Source of the DNA: Thermoplasmata archaeon
GTDB taxonomy: Archaea; Thermoplasmatota; Thermoplasmata; Thermoplasmatales; Thermoplasmataceae
Assembly (NCBI GenBank): GCA_021818715.1
Contig: JAKATN010000001.1
Coordinates: 106,674 to 170,673 of the forward strand
DNA: 64,000 nt
Direction of reading: 5' to 3'
Position numbers and translations under genes: made by a program. Shown here in pieces: positions 24,935-34,164 of this stretch. The notes under the pieces were generated by a model. The model saw nothing but the letters and a program-made list of their open reading frames with translations, searched no databases and was not told the origin of the DNA. The stretch's first letter is position 1, and each line of letters starts with the position of its first letter.

Positions 24935-25750
24935 ATGGTTCAGGTATACTCGTATTCCGGTAACAGGGTTGAAATTCCTGAAACCCCTGAAAGAATAGTT
25001 AGCTTCAGCCCCTCGCTAACAGAAATTGTCTTTGAACTTGGTCTCGGAAACAGAGTGAAGGGGATTACCGCATTCTGTGTCAGGCCTGAACAGACAAAGA
25101 ACGTCAGAAAGATCGGGTCCTACGGCTATGTAAGAAGAGAAATACTTGATCAAATCGATCCGGATCTTGTCTTGACCATATCGGGTTATCAGGATGCATT
25201 CTCAAGAGAACTTTCTCAGCATTATCCGGTCGTCTGTTTTGAATTACCATCAACAGTCAACGGGATATTTGATCTCATCACAAAAGTCGGCCTCGTGGTG
25301 GGCAATGCAGAAGGTGCACGCGTTCTCTCAATGTCCCTTTCACAATATATGCCCTCCAGCAAACCGGCAAATAATTTGAAAGCCTACATAGAAATTGATC
25401 TGGCATCGCCCACATCATTCGGGTCGTTCAGTTACATTACCGATGCCCTTCGCCTGTTCGGACTCAGGAACATCTATGGCGGTGTTAGAAGGGAATGGCT
25501 GACACCGGACTTGAATCACGTTAAAGATGAGGATCCGGACGTCATTATCTATGAACCCAAGATGTTCTCGAAGTTCAGTGATAGAGACGCGATCGAATTG
25601 ATCCATAGGAGAGGCTGGGAGAAATTGAAGGCGGTATCGACAGGCCATTTCTATACAACACCCGGGCCTTACGATTTCTTTGCGCATCACGGCCCTTCTT
25701 TTCTTAAGGAAGTCCTTCCTTGGCTTAACAAAAAGATTTCCCAGATCTGA
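24935..25750 (+). CDS. Periplasmic-binding-fold protein, BtuF-like
   Basis: The 271-residue product follows the class III substrate-binding fold used for cobalamin and iron-siderophore uptake: PERIVSFSPSLTEIVFELGL near residue 15, then VRKIGSYGYVRREILDQIDPDLVL, and WEKLKAVSTGHFYTTPGP near the end. No signal peptide or lipobox is visible, and no permease or ATPase gene is nearby, so it may act in the cytoplasm or is anchored otherwise. ATG 24935 is preferred because the family match starts there; ATG/TTG starts from 24836 would add an unrelated 33 residues. A role in vitamin B12 binding is a guess from family only. Confidence 0.75.
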   Translation: MVQVYSYSGNRVEIPETPERIVSFSPSLTEIVFELGLGNRVKGITAFCVRPEQTKNVRKIGSYGYVRREILDQIDPDLVLTISGYQDAFSRELSQHYPVVCFELPSTVNGIFDLITKVGLVVGNAEGARVLSMSLSQYMPSSKPANNLKAYIEIDLASPTSFGSFSYITDALRLFGLRNIYGGVRREWLTPDLNHVKDEDPDVIIYEPKMFSKFSDRDAIELIHRRGWEKLKAVSTGHFYTTPGPYDFFAHHGPSFLKEVLPWLNKKISQI

Positions 25751-25997
25751 CAGCGCAGCTGCAATTGCGGCACTGAAGAAATCCCATTCCTTTGTTTCTT
25801 GGGCTGTACATATGTTACCACTGAATATCCGGTCATTCGTGTAGTGCCACTGCACGATGCCTGAACACTGGAACTGGCAAATCTTTTGAAGATCCAATCC
25901 GTAAAAAATAGTGAAACATTATGTGAGGTACGGGGGTCAATTACAGGAGAGCAATGCTGTCACTTTGACATGACCAGGAAAAACGATTTAAGTGTGA

Positions 25998-26070
25998 CGC
26001 CCCGAACGGGATTTGAACCCATGTCACGGGCTCGACAGGCCCGTATGATAGGCCGCTACACTATCGGGGC
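25998..26070 (-). tRNA. tRNA-Asp (GTC)
   Basis: The minus strand folds into a cloverleaf: acceptor GCCCCGA with TCGGGGC, anticodon stem CGGGC/GCCCG with loop CTGTCGA giving anticodon GTC, and T-arm GGGTTCAAATCCC. The discriminator is G and no CCA is encoded. Length is 73 nt with no intron. Confidence 0.96.
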
Positions 26071-26093
26071 GTAAAACAGGCATTAGACCTCTT

Positions 26094-26103
26094 TATTTAT
26101 AAC
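26094..26103 (-). promoter_or_regulatory. TATA box of tRNA-Asp
   Basis: GTTATAAATA lies 24-33 nt before the tRNA 5' end on the minus strand. Confidence 0.6.
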
Positions 26104-26162
26104 TTCCTTAAGCAAAATCCCAAACTTAAATGAAAGATCACGGTTTCGCTGAGACAGATAAT

Positions 26163-26189
26163 ATATTGCAAGTCATCCGCATGCAATAT
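26163..26189 (+). promoter_or_regulatory. Inverted repeat in the rfbC leader
   Basis: ATATTGCA at 26163-26170 and TGCAATAT at 26182-26189 are perfect 8-bp arms with an 11-nt spacer. The left arm overlaps the TATA element GATAATATATTG, and the right arm would cover the transcription start, so a repressor site is likely. A Shine-Dalgarno GAGGTGG follows before ATG 26221. Confidence 0.45.
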
Positions 26190-26220
26190 TGAAAATCCCA
26201 CGATACAAGAGGTGGTTCCA

Positions 26221-26790
26221 ATGTTTGAATTTAAAGAATTGAAAAGTGTTAAGGATGCCAGGCTGATTGTTCCAGCAGTGCACAGGGATGAAAGAGGTTT
26301 TTTCCTCGAATCATACAAGAAGTCTGATTTTCAGAAAAACGGGATATCAGAGGAATTCGTCCAGGATAACCATTCAAAATCCGCGAGGAATGTTCTCAGG
26401 GGGCTCCACTTTCAAATGATGCCTAAACCGCAGGGAAAACTTGTTCGCGTTTTGACGGGATCAGTGTATGACGTAATTGTGGATCTGCGTCCAGGCTCAA
26501 GCACTTACAAAAAATGGGAAGGTCTGAGACTCGATCCATCCCCCCAGAAATTGCTGTGGGTCCCACCCGGTTTTGCCCACGGATTCCTTTCGCTGGAAGA
26601 CAACACGGAGTTGATTTATAAAACAACCGCTGAGTATGACCAGAAACTTGACGCGGGCATCAGATGGAATGACCCGGAACTGGCGATTGAGTGGCCTATC
26701 GCTTCACCTTTACTTTCACCAAAGGATTCATCGCTGCCGGCACTAAGGGAAATTTTGCCCGAAAAGATATACAGAGTGGGTGCAACATGA
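26221..26790 (+). CDS. rfbC: dTDP-4-dehydrorhamnose 3,5-epimerase
   Basis: RfbC epimerises dTDP-4-keto-6-deoxyglucose at C3 and C5, the third step to dTDP-L-rhamnose. Cupin-fold signatures are visible: DERGFFLESYKKSDF, FVQDNHSKSARNVLRGLHFQ with the active-site histidine, GSVYDVIVDLRPGSSTY and WVPPGFAHGFLSLEDN. ATG 26221 is chosen because GAGGTGG sits 7 nt upstream; GTG 26212 lies inside that element. Its stop overlaps the rfbB start by 4 nt. Confidence 0.94.
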   Translation: MFEFKELKSVKDARLIVPAVHRDERGFFLESYKKSDFQKNGISEEFVQDNHSKSARNVLRGLHFQMMPKPQGKLVRVLTGSVYDVIVDLRPGSSTYKKWEGLRLDPSPQKLLWVPPGFAHGFLSLEDNTELIYKTTAEYDQKLDAGIRWNDPELAIEWPIASPLLSPKDSSLPALREILPEKIYRVGAT

Positions 26791-27743
26791 AGATCATAGT
26801 CACGGGAGGAATGGGCTTCATCGGATCAAATTTCATCAACAAGCTGGTTTCGTCCGGGGGCAGCGTAGAAGTGGTAAACGTGGATAAAATGACATATGCT
26901 GCTGATCCGGCGAACTTGCAAAAGCCGGAGACAGTTGAGAATTACAAACTGGATATTTCAAGATTGACCGGCAGGGAGCACTTCTTTGAAAATGCCGATA
27001 CTATCGTTAATTTCGCAGCCGAATCCCATGTTGATAGATCAATAAAGAATTCTAAAGATTTCATCCAGAGCAATGTTGTAGGAGTCCACAGGCTTCTGGA
27101 AATCACTAGGAAGCTGGATTTGAGGTACCATCAGATTTCCACGGACGAAGTTTACGGCAGCCTGCCTCTAAATTCCGGCACGAAGTTCACTGAGAACAGC
27201 GCTTACAGCCCGAGGAATCCATATTCGGCGACGAAGGCATCAGCAGACCTGCTGGTGAAGGCCTATTATAACACCTACGGAATCAAGGCAACTATCTCGA
27301 ACTGCAGCAACAATTACGGTCCAAACCAGCACCCTGAAAAGCTGATACCAAAGACAATCCTCAACGCGCTGAACGGCACGAAGATCCCGATATACGGTTC
27401 AGGAAGGCAGGTAAGGGACTGGATCCATGTCGCGGATCACTGCAATGCGATCAGGATGATAATTGAGAGGGGAAAACCTGGAGAAACTTATCTGGTTGGT
27501 GCTGACGGTGAACGCAGCAACATTGAGGTTGTGAGGAAGATTCTTGAGATCATGAACAAACCAGATTCACTGATTGAATTTGTGCAGGACAGGCCCGGTC
27601 ATGACCAGCGTTATGCGATAGATTCCAGGAAGATCAGAAGGGACCTTGGCTGGCGTCCTGAAGTCGACTTCGATCATGGGCTCAGGGAGACAATTCAGCA
27701 TTACATTGTCAGCAGGAAACGGTATGAGGAAAAGGTTCTGTAG
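26787..27743 (+). CDS. rfbB: dTDP-glucose 4,6-dehydratase
   Basis: This short-chain dehydrogenase/reductase forms dTDP-4-keto-6-deoxyglucose. The NAD-binding motif is IIVTGGMGFIGSNFI at the start; AAESHVDRSI, STDEVYGSLP and the catalytic YSATK follow, with NNYGPNQHPEKLIPK and GRQVRDWIHVADH typical of RfbB. I use ATG 26787, which overlaps the rfbC stop as ATGA and begins the protein with MKIIVTGG; the open frame upstream is rfbC out of phase. Length 318 is normal for archaeal members. Confidence 0.95.
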   Translation: MKIIVTGGMGFIGSNFINKLVSSGGSVEVVNVDKMTYAADPANLQKPETVENYKLDISRLTGREHFFENADTIVNFAAESHVDRSIKNSKDFIQSNVVGVHRLLEITRKLDLRYHQISTDEVYGSLPLNSGTKFTENSAYSPRNPYSATKASADLLVKAYYNTYGIKATISNCSNNYGPNQHPEKLIPKTILNALNGTKIPIYGSGRQVRDWIHVADHCNAIRMIIERGKPGETYLVGADGERSNIEVVRKILEIMNKPDSLIEFVQDRPGHDQRYAIDSRKIRRDLGWRPEVDFDHGLRETIQHYIVSRKRYEEKVL

Positions 27744-27746
27744 AAC

Positions 27747-28577
27747 ATGAAAGTCCTCGTTCTGGGTGCCAGCGGCTTTGTCGGTTCCTTCCTGGAGGGT
27801 AAGCTGGAGGCAGACGGGGCATCAAGGAGCATTTATGGTCGAGACCCTGTAATAGACGTGACCAGTGCTGACGGGATAAATGCCTTCTTTGCAAAGAGAA
27901 GATACGGAACAGTAATCAACTGCACCGGCTTTACCAACGTCGACGGCTGCGAGGCAGATCCGGAACGTGCAGACCTTCTGAATGCCAAATCTATTGAATT
28001 CCTTGCAAATGCGGCGACTTCCAATGGTTTCAAGTTCATTCACATTTCCACCGATTATGTTTTTGACGGCAGGACAGGCAGGTACGCTGAAACGGATAAG
28101 CCAAACCCGATCAACGTTTATGGAAAAACCAAGCTCAGGGGGGAGTCGTTCCTGGATATGGGCAGGGACCTTATCCTCAGAATTTCAACGCCATTCGGGC
28201 AGAACGTGTCCCGGAGAAAGAAGACCTTCCTGGAATTTGTCAGGGAAAGCCTGGAGGCCGGCCAGAAAATAAAGGTGGTCACGGATCAGTACACCACTCC
28301 CACTTCACTGGAGGATATAGCGACATTCGTGAAGGCTGCCATAAAGATGGATCTGTCAGGGATTTATCATCTCGGAGTGCAGGAAAGGGTAAGCCGTTAT
28401 GAATTCGCAATTGCCGTGGCAAAGAGGTGGGGACTCGATCAGAAATTGATCGAGAGGAGCAGGCTTTCTGACCTCAAATTTGCTGCACAGAGGCCAATGG
28501 ATACAAGTTTTAACCTTTACAAGGCAGGAAGGGCAATCAGGATCTCCCATCTCGAAGATGCGCTCGCCAGGCTTTGA
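27747..28577 (+). CDS. rfbD: dTDP-4-dehydrorhamnose reductase
   Basis: RfbD reduces the epimerised keto sugar to dTDP-L-rhamnose with NAD(P)H. Motifs are VLVLGASGFVGSFL at the N-terminus, NCTGFTNVDGCEADPE, HISTDYVFDG and the catalytic YGKTK. It starts 3 nt after rfbB and closes the plus-strand rhamnose operon. Length of 276 residues fits. It is convergent with rfbA, the stops being 3 nt apart. Confidence 0.94.
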   Translation: MKVLVLGASGFVGSFLEGKLEADGASRSIYGRDPVIDVTSADGINAFFAKRRYGTVINCTGFTNVDGCEADPERADLLNAKSIEFLANAATSNGFKFIHISTDYVFDGRTGRYAETDKPNPINVYGKTKLRGESFLDMGRDLILRISTPFGQNVSRRKKTFLEFVRESLEAGQKIKVVTDQYTTPTSLEDIATFVKAAIKMDLSGIYHLGVQERVSRYEFAIAVAKRWGLDQKLIERSRLSDLKFAAQRPMDTSFNLYKAGRAIRISHLEDALARL

Positions 28578-28580
28578 AGT

Positions 28581-29303
28581 CTATTGCCCGCGTTTCGCTT
28601 TCCTTTCCCTGGCCAGGTTTGATGCTGTAAGCAGATTGTCTATGGTTCCAGCATCTATCCATGGTCCCTTTATGTAACCATGCGTAAGCTTTCCTTCCCT
28701 GAGATAGACGTTATTCAGGTCAGTTACCTCAAGCTCACCCCTGGCGGATGGCTTAAGCATCCCTATCTTCCTGAAAACAGTGCTGTCATACAGGTAAAAT
28801 CCGGTAACCGCGTAATTGCTTTTAGGAGCATTTGGTTTTTCCTCTATATTTATTATATCCCCGCCCTTTCCGAACTCCGGCACGCCAAACCTTTCAGGAT
28901 CTGGCACCTCCTTAAGAAAAATCCTGCAGCCTGAACGAAAGTCTGCTATTTCCCGAGAAACATCGTCAAACAGCACATTGTCTCCAAGTATCACTGCAAT
29001 GCTTTCCCCGTTTGCAAAAGGTTCTGCCAGTCCTATTGCCTCCGCAATTCCGCCGGCACCTTCCTGGAGGACATATGCAAACCTTGCTCCGAATTCGCTT
29101 CCGGATGCAAGCAGAGCCATGAAATTCCCGGCATGTTCCTTGCCCGTTACGATTATAATCTCCCTGATCCCAGCCTTCAGCAAGGTTTCCAGCGGATAAT
29201 ATATCATGGGCCTGTCGTAGACAGGCAGCAGGTGCTTGTTTGTCACCTTTGTGAGTGGAAGCAGTCTGGTTCCGGTGCCGCCGGCGAGTATGATTCCCAG
29301 CAT
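28581..29303 (-). CDS. rfbA: Glucose-1-phosphate thymidylyltransferase
   Basis: RfbA makes dTDP-glucose, the first step to dTDP-rhamnose. The 240-residue short form shows GIILAGGTGTRLLPLTKVTN, KHLLPVYDRPMIYYPLETLL, VILGDNVLFDD, IEEKPNAPKS and the product-site WIDAGTIDNLL. Unlike the other three pathway genes it is on the minus strand with its own promoter (TATA-like GATTATAAGG at 29337-29346). Together the four genes complete the pathway, probably for rhamnose in surface glycans. Confidence 0.95.
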   Translation of the reverse strand: MLGIILAGGTGTRLLPLTKVTNKHLLPVYDRPMIYYPLETLLKAGIREIIIVTGKEHAGNFMALLASGSEFGARFAYVLQEGAGGIAEAIGLAEPFANGESIAVILGDNVLFDDVSREIADFRSGCRIFLKEVPDPERFGVPEFGKGGDIINIEEKPNAPKSNYAVTGFYLYDSTVFRKIGMLKPSARGELEVTDLNNVYLREGKLTHGYIKGPWIDAGTIDNLLTASNLARERKAKRGQ

Positions 29304-29450
29304 TCACTCAGGTAAGAGGCGGATTGATTTAGATTTTCCTTATAATCTGCATTGCAGGTCTCCTTTCCCCAGGCTAAACAGATTGCACAGTCTCACCCGA
29401 ATCATACGGATGCCGGAAATTTAGAATATTGGTTTCGGATGCAATAAATT

Positions 29451-30263
29451 ATGGTGTCCCTGGCTGCCGGAGACAGGCTATCAATTGAAATTTCGGAGGT
29501 CGGGGCATACCTGAAAAGAGTCCAGTTTGATGGGCACGACGTGATGAAAATATCGACGGACGGGATAGAAACCCATGGCGGATGTGCCCACCTCATACCA
29601 TTTGCGAACCGGGTCAGGAACGGAAGGTTTTCCTTCCAGGGGAAAGAGTATGTCCTCAGGGCTAACAGCCCACCGAATGCGATGCATGGCCTGATACGGG
29701 GATTAAATTTTGACGTCAGAGCCGGAGGAAGTATGGCAGAATGCACCTCAACCCTCAAAGAAGACGGTTTTCCATGGGTTTACGCTGTTAGGATAAGATA
29801 CACGATAACGCAGGAGACAATCTCGATAGACTATGAGACGACCAACATGTCGCAAACCCATGGGCCGCTCATGATCGGGGCACATCCATACTTCCTCTTC
29901 AATGGCAAATGGGAGGCAGAGTCCAGAGGATTCCGCGAACTCGTCTGCAATGACGGGTACTTTCCAACCGGCAGGATGCTGGAACCTGTGAGTCTCCTGA
30001 AACCGAGGGAAGGCGGCTATGACACGCCGTATCTCGTTGAAGGGGCACTGTCCCTTGATCTTGGAGACATCCGGCTTGAACTCAGCAACAGGGGAATGCC
30101 GTACTTCATGTTTTACGACGGAAAATACGGCGGAGGAAGGTCGATTGCAGTCGAACCGATGACGGGCGCACCTGACTGTTTTAACAACGGAATGGGTCTG
30201 GTTCAACTTGCACCCGGCAGAGGATTCTCCTGTGGCTTCTCCATCGGAATTTCATGGAAATGA
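29451..30263 (+). CDS. Aldose 1-epimerase family protein
   Basis: Family segments of galactose mutarotases are present in order: LIPFANRVRNGRFSFQGKEY, an NSPPNAMHGLIRG stretch with the active-site histidine, MIGAHPYFLFNG with the second histidine, and AVEPMTGAPDCFNNG near the C-terminus with the catalytic glutamate. The 270-residue enzyme interconverts alpha and beta anomers of hexoses. A TATA-like stretch AAATTTAGAATATT lies about 25 nt before ATG 29451, so the transcript is probably leaderless. It is divergent from rfbA, in a sugar-metabolism neighbourhood. Confidence 0.88.
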   Translation: MVSLAAGDRLSIEISEVGAYLKRVQFDGHDVMKISTDGIETHGGCAHLIPFANRVRNGRFSFQGKEYVLRANSPPNAMHGLIRGLNFDVRAGGSMAECTSTLKEDGFPWVYAVRIRYTITQETISIDYETTNMSQTHGPLMIGAHPYFLFNGKWEAESRGFRELVCNDGYFPTGRMLEPVSLLKPREGGYDTPYLVEGALSLDLGDIRLELSNRGMPYFMFYDGKYGGGRSIAVEPMTGAPDCFNNGMGLVQLAPGRGFSCGFSIGISWK

Positions 30264-30406
30264 GGTAAGCGGTATCAGGAAGCAGCATGTTATGATGGAA
30301 CAATCCGTCCCCATGACTGCCGCAATGCATCCACTGAACTATGGATCGTCTATCAGAAGAGAGACAAAGCAGTTATTAATCGACCCGCAATGGAAGCAGG
30401 CTTCGA

Positions 30407-31348
30407 ATGCCGGTACGGGAAAGCGATTATGCAGAAATTGCCAGACGAGCCCACAGTGCAGGCATAGGCAACACTCCGTTGAGGGAAGTCTACAGCCGTG
30501 GCGATGTCAGGATAATCGCAAAATTTGAGGGATTCAACAGGTTCGGTTCCGTCAAGGACAGGCCAGCATTCTTTATGCTGAGTGCAGCTGAGATAGAAGG
30601 CAGGCTGGCAAGAGGAAGGGAGGTAATAGAAGCCAGCTCAGGGAACACAGGCATCGCACTGGCATACATCTCGAAGGTGATGGGCTACAGGGCAACCATA
30701 TTCGTACCTGCGTCCAGCAGTGAGGAAACCAGGGAAAAACTGATTGGATCCGGGCAGGAGATAGTTGAGGTGGAAGACGAAAACAGCAGGCAGGGGAGGA
30801 TAAACATCGACGCATCCCTTAGGAGGCTCAAAGAGGCAATGCAGGCCGATCCGGATCGTTACGTCAATCTTGACCAGTATTCCAATCCGTCGAATTTCAA
30901 GAGCCATTTTTATACCACCGGCCCGGAAGTGGCTGGTAAAGGTGAAGAAATAGAGTATCTCGTCAGCGGGATCGGAACAGGCGGTACAGTGACCGGGCTC
31001 GGTATGTTTCTGAAACATGCCAATGCCAGAACCAGGGTAATAGCGGTTGAGCCGGATCCAGATCATCACATACAGGGACTCAAAAACCTGAAAGTGTCCA
31101 GCGTGCCCAGGATACTGGAAGATAACATGAACATCATAGACGATTGGGCCAGGGTTGGAGACAGTGCTGCATTCCAGGGTGTCACGGAACTGAAGGGTAT
31201 GGGGTTCAACGTTGGACTCTCTTCCGGTGCGAATTACATGGCCAGTGTTTCCCTTGCAGGAAAAATAAAGGCCGGCACAATCCTTACGGTATTTCCAGAC
31301 GGCGCTGAAAGATACCAGAGCATATACCGTCAGAAGGGAATAATCTGA
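30407..31348 (+). CDS. Cysteine synthase-type PLP enzyme
   Basis: This fold-type II PLP enzyme has the PLP lysine in FGSVKDRPAF, the phosphate or substrate loop EASSGNTGIAL, and the glycine loop SGIGTGGTVTGLG. The SxGNTG form and length of 313 match O-acetylserine or O-phosphoserine sulfhydrylases; some archaeal members act as cystathionine beta-synthases, and the donor cannot be decided by eye. TATA-like AGTTATTAATC lies about 30 nt before ATG 30407. It is convergent with the enoyl-CoA hydratase. Confidence 0.88.
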   Translation: MPVRESDYAEIARRAHSAGIGNTPLREVYSRGDVRIIAKFEGFNRFGSVKDRPAFFMLSAAEIEGRLARGREVIEASSGNTGIALAYISKVMGYRATIFVPASSSEETREKLIGSGQEIVEVEDENSRQGRINIDASLRRLKEAMQADPDRYVNLDQYSNPSNFKSHFYTTGPEVAGKGEEIEYLVSGIGTGGTVTGLGMFLKHANARTRVIAVEPDPDHHIQGLKNLKVSSVPRILEDNMNIIDDWARVGDSAAFQGVTELKGMGFNVGLSSGANYMASVSLAGKIKAGTILTVFPDGAERYQSIYRQKGII

Positions 31349-31358
31349 AAAGCAGGAA

Positions 31359-32111
31359 TCAGCGGTTCCTGAAGGAAGGTTTCCTCTTTTCCAGGAAAGC
31401 CCTGACTCCTTCCCTGGAATCCTCGGTCTCGAAGATCTTCCCAAAGGCCTCTTTTTCGGAATCGAACAGGTCAAATTCCTTTCCCCTTACGAGGGATTTG
31501 ATCATGCCGACGGAGACCAGGGCGGACTTTGCATAGGTTTTCGCTCTTTCAATGGCATCCTCCTCAGGTTTTTCTGAGACTTCACTCACTATCCCGAGAG
31601 CTTTTGCCTCCCCCGCATCTATGGTCCTTCCGGTGGTTGCAAGATCGAAGGCTCTCGTCTCCCCAACGATCCTCCTGAGCCGCTGTGTCCCCCCCCAGCC
31701 GGGCAGTATCCCCAGGGTGACCTCAGGCAGCCCCATTCTGGTATCGGGAGAACAGATCCGGATATCGCAGGCCAGGGAAAGTTCGAAACCACCGCCAAGA
31801 GCGAAACCGCGAATTGCAGCTATAACGGGCCTTTCATAGGATGCGATATAATCCAGTGCGATCTGACCCCTGACCGCGAAATGGTAAGCCTCCGCAGGCT
31901 TCAGTGACTGGAATTCCTTTATGTTGGCGCCGGCCGAAAAGGCCCTCTCACTGCCCTTAATCACGGTTACAAGCAGTTTATCGGAAAGAGCGCCGGCTAT
32001 ATCTTCCAGCGTCTGGACGTCAAGCGGATTCAGCTTGTTCTCCTTCCTTATGGTGATGATTCTTATCCCGTCTCTCTCCTCGCTGGATATGTTTGCTGAG
32101 GTATCTGCCAT
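31359..32111 (-). CDS. Enoyl-CoA hydratase/isomerase family protein
   Basis: The crotonase fold is shown by RAFSAGANIKEF (first oxyanion loop), IAAIRGFALGGGFELSLACD (second oxyanion loop) and MGLPEVTLGILPGWGGTQRL with the catalytic glutamate region. The C-terminal FLEKRKPSFRNR is typical. It hydrates trans-2-enoyl-CoA in fatty-acid or amino-acid breakdown. Thiolase is encoded 2 kb away on the same strand with an ABC exporter between, so a shared role in acyl-CoA metabolism is plausible. Confidence 0.92.
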   Translation of the reverse strand: MADTSANISSEERDGIRIITIRKENKLNPLDVQTLEDIAGALSDKLLVTVIKGSERAFSAGANIKEFQSLKPAEAYHFAVRGQIALDYIASYERPVIAAIRGFALGGGFELSLACDIRICSPDTRMGLPEVTLGILPGWGGTQRLRRIVGETRAFDLATTGRTIDAGEAKALGIVSEVSEKPEEDAIERAKTYAKSALVSVGMIKSLVRGKEFDLFDSEKEAFGKIFETEDSREGVRAFLEKRKPSFRNR

Positions 32112-32140
32112 GCCGGGAGATCACCTCAACGGGTAAAAAA

Positions 32141-33232
32141 TCATTCATCCTGTTTCCTGGTTGCAAGGTATGAGGAAAACGCGAAAAGCCCAATGCCAGC
32201 CAGCACCATGAACACGATCTCCAGAAGGACCTGAGAGAAGGCGTTGTAGAGCAGTATATCCTTCAATGCAAGGTTGAAGTATGTCAGCGGGAGGACATAA
32301 GCCACAGTCTGGAGATAGGATGGCAGCACGGATATCGGGTAGAAGACTCCAGAAAGGAACAGCATGGGGAAGAATATTGTATTTGCCACCAGCGATGCGC
32401 TCTCCTCATCCTTGGTATAGAGGCCGGCGAGCAACCCAATGGCAGTGAATAGCAGCAGCCCGGAGAGGATCACCACCACGGACAGCAGGATTCCAGGAAT
32501 GGAAACCTGCAGGGATACGTTGAAAACAGAGACCCCTATGCCGAAAATGATCAAGTCGGAAATCAAAGTAGTGACCGCATAGAAAAGCGTTGTGGCAGCA
32601 AGCCATTCCGGCTTGGACAGGTTTGCGAAGGAAAGCTGCCGGAAAATCCTGTCCTTGCGGTAGTTTGGAACCTCATAAACCATGGAGAAGATACCGTTGA
32701 TAATGGTGTAGCCCAGAAGGGCAGGAATGTAGTAGTCGACAGCCTTCCCGAGGCCTGATACAGAAACCTCCTGCGTGTACACTGTTGCGGTGGTAGAGCC
32801 CGTTCCGGTGAGAATAAGGTTGAGTATCACAGGTTGCAGTGTTGATGCAGTCTGATCCCCCGGTTCTGAATAGTACTGCACGACAGCTGACCTGTTGCTG
32901 ATGCTTGAGGTAAAATTCGCCGGGAATACAACTCCAATGTCAATGGAATTCGCCTTCATGTATGAGGTGATGTTTTCACCTGCCGGAACAATTGAGACGC
33001 TGAATAAGCCTGATGCGTTGAAAGCCGCCAGGGAACCCTGAATATAAGGGGAATCCGATCCGTCGTTCTGTACGGCAATGGAAGTCTTCCCAATGCCCCC
33101 TGATCCGAATATGGAACCGAAAAGGAGCATCAGGATGACGGGAAATATAATCAGGAAGAAAGGCCCGCTTCTGGTCCTGAAAAATAGCTTGGTGTGGAGC
33201 CTGAAATAAAGTAATATCCGTTTAAGATTCAT
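32141..33232 (-). CDS. ABC-2 type transporter permease
   Basis: The product has one N-terminal membrane helix (GPFFLIIFPVILMLLFGSIF), a large extracellular loop of about 140 residues, and five C-terminal helices, the plan of ABC-2 type drug or lipid exporters. The ATG at 33232 overlaps the end of the ATPase gene by 11 nt and gives 363 residues; a TTG at 33250 would add six. The motif PMLFLSGVFYPISVLP is characteristic of the family. Substrate is unknown. Confidence 0.88.
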   Translation of the reverse strand: MNLKRILLYFRLHTKLFFRTRSGPFFLIIFPVILMLLFGSIFGSGGIGKTSIAVQNDGSDSPYIQGSLAAFNASGLFSVSIVPAGENITSYMKANSIDIGVVFPANFTSSISNRSAVVQYYSEPGDQTASTLQPVILNLILTGTGSTTATVYTQEVSVSGLGKAVDYYIPALLGYTIINGIFSMVYEVPNYRKDRIFRQLSFANLSKPEWLAATTLFYAVTTLISDLIIFGIGVSVFNVSLQVSIPGILLSVVVILSGLLLFTAIGLLAGLYTKDEESASLVANTIFFPMLFLSGVFYPISVLPSYLQTVAYVLPLTYFNLALKDILLYNAFSQVLLEIVFMVLAGIGLFAFSSYLATRKQDE

Positions 33233-34130
33233 CAGGTTCAGCCCCCACAACCCTCATGAAGACATCCTCAAGGTTTTCCCGCTTCAGGTATATGTTGTCA
33301 ACCATAATCCTGCTCTTGGCAATAGAATCCAGCACCGAGAAAAGGTCATCGTTGCTCATGACAGGCATCTCGTATACGCCTGGCGATTTCATGACCAGCC
33401 CCTTTGGCAGCGCAGTTTCCGTTGCATGATCCATGGCCAGGGACACTACAAGCGTATCATGAGTCTTGTTTTTCTGCACAAGTTCTTCCGGCGTCCCCTC
33501 ATCGACTATGATCCCGTGATTTACTATGGCAACGCGATCTGCCAGCTTCTCAGCTTCTTCCAGGTAGTGGGTGGTGAGGAAGATGGTCTTCCCAAGTGAC
33601 CTCAGGTTTCTCATCACCTGCTGAATTGACTTCCTGGAAATCGGGTCAAGTCCTGCTGTGGGCTCGTCCAGGAAAACAAGCTCCGCATCGTTGCTGAGCG
33701 CGATTGCAATTCCGAGCTTCTGCTTTTGACCTCCCGAAAGTTTTGAGAAATACACGTCCTTCCTGTCAACGAGTTCTACAGTCTTGAGAAGTTCAACAGG
33801 ATCCATGCCACTCTCCAGGGAGCCGATGAAGAACTCGAGGGCTTCAAGCGGCGTAATTCTCTGCAGGAAATTGAAATCCTGGGGGAGGACCCCTACCCGC
33901 TTTCGGAATGTCTCGTCTATTTTTTCGGGGTCATAACCGAGTACGGCAACATGTCCTGAGGTCCTCTTCCTGACGCCTTCCAGGATCTCCACCGTGGTCG
34001 TTTTGCCAGCACCATTTGGCCCAAGCAGGCTGAAGACCTCACCTGCATTGACATGAAAGGAGATTCCCCTTACGGCTTCAAGCGTACCGTACCTTTTGGT
34101 CAGGCTCTCGACTTTTATGACTTCGGACAT
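33222..34130 (-). CDS. ABC exporter ATP-binding protein
   Basis: Walker A is LLGPNGAGKTTTVEIL, the signature is KLSGGQKQKLGIA, Walker B is ELVFLDEPTAGLDP and the switch histidine is in IFLTTHYLEEAE. The C-terminal 80 residues form the extra domain of the DrrA/CcmA-type exporters. ATG 34130 (302 residues, start MSEVIKVESLTKRYG) is chosen; an upstream GTG at 34148 is less likely. It pairs with the overlapping permease. Confidence 0.93.
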   Translation of the reverse strand: MSEVIKVESLTKRYGTLEAVRGISFHVNAGEVFSLLGPNGAGKTTTVEILEGVRKRTSGHVAVLGYDPEKIDETFRKRVGVLPQDFNFLQRITPLEALEFFIGSLESGMDPVELLKTVELVDRKDVYFSKLSGGQKQKLGIAIALSNDAELVFLDEPTAGLDPISRKSIQQVMRNLRSLGKTIFLTTHYLEEAEKLADRVAIVNHGIIVDEGTPEELVQKNKTHDTLVVSLAMDHATETALPKGLVMKSPGVYEMPVMSNDDLFSVLDSIAKSRIMVDNIYLKRENLEDVFMRVVGAEPDES

Positions 34131-34164
34131 CTGAATCTCTCTTTGCACATTAGGGGCTGGAGGA

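Noticed and set aside
30638..31474. 278-codon minus-strand frame opposite the cysteine synthase gene
   Set aside because: Antisense to clear PLP-enzyme motifs, with no motif of its own.
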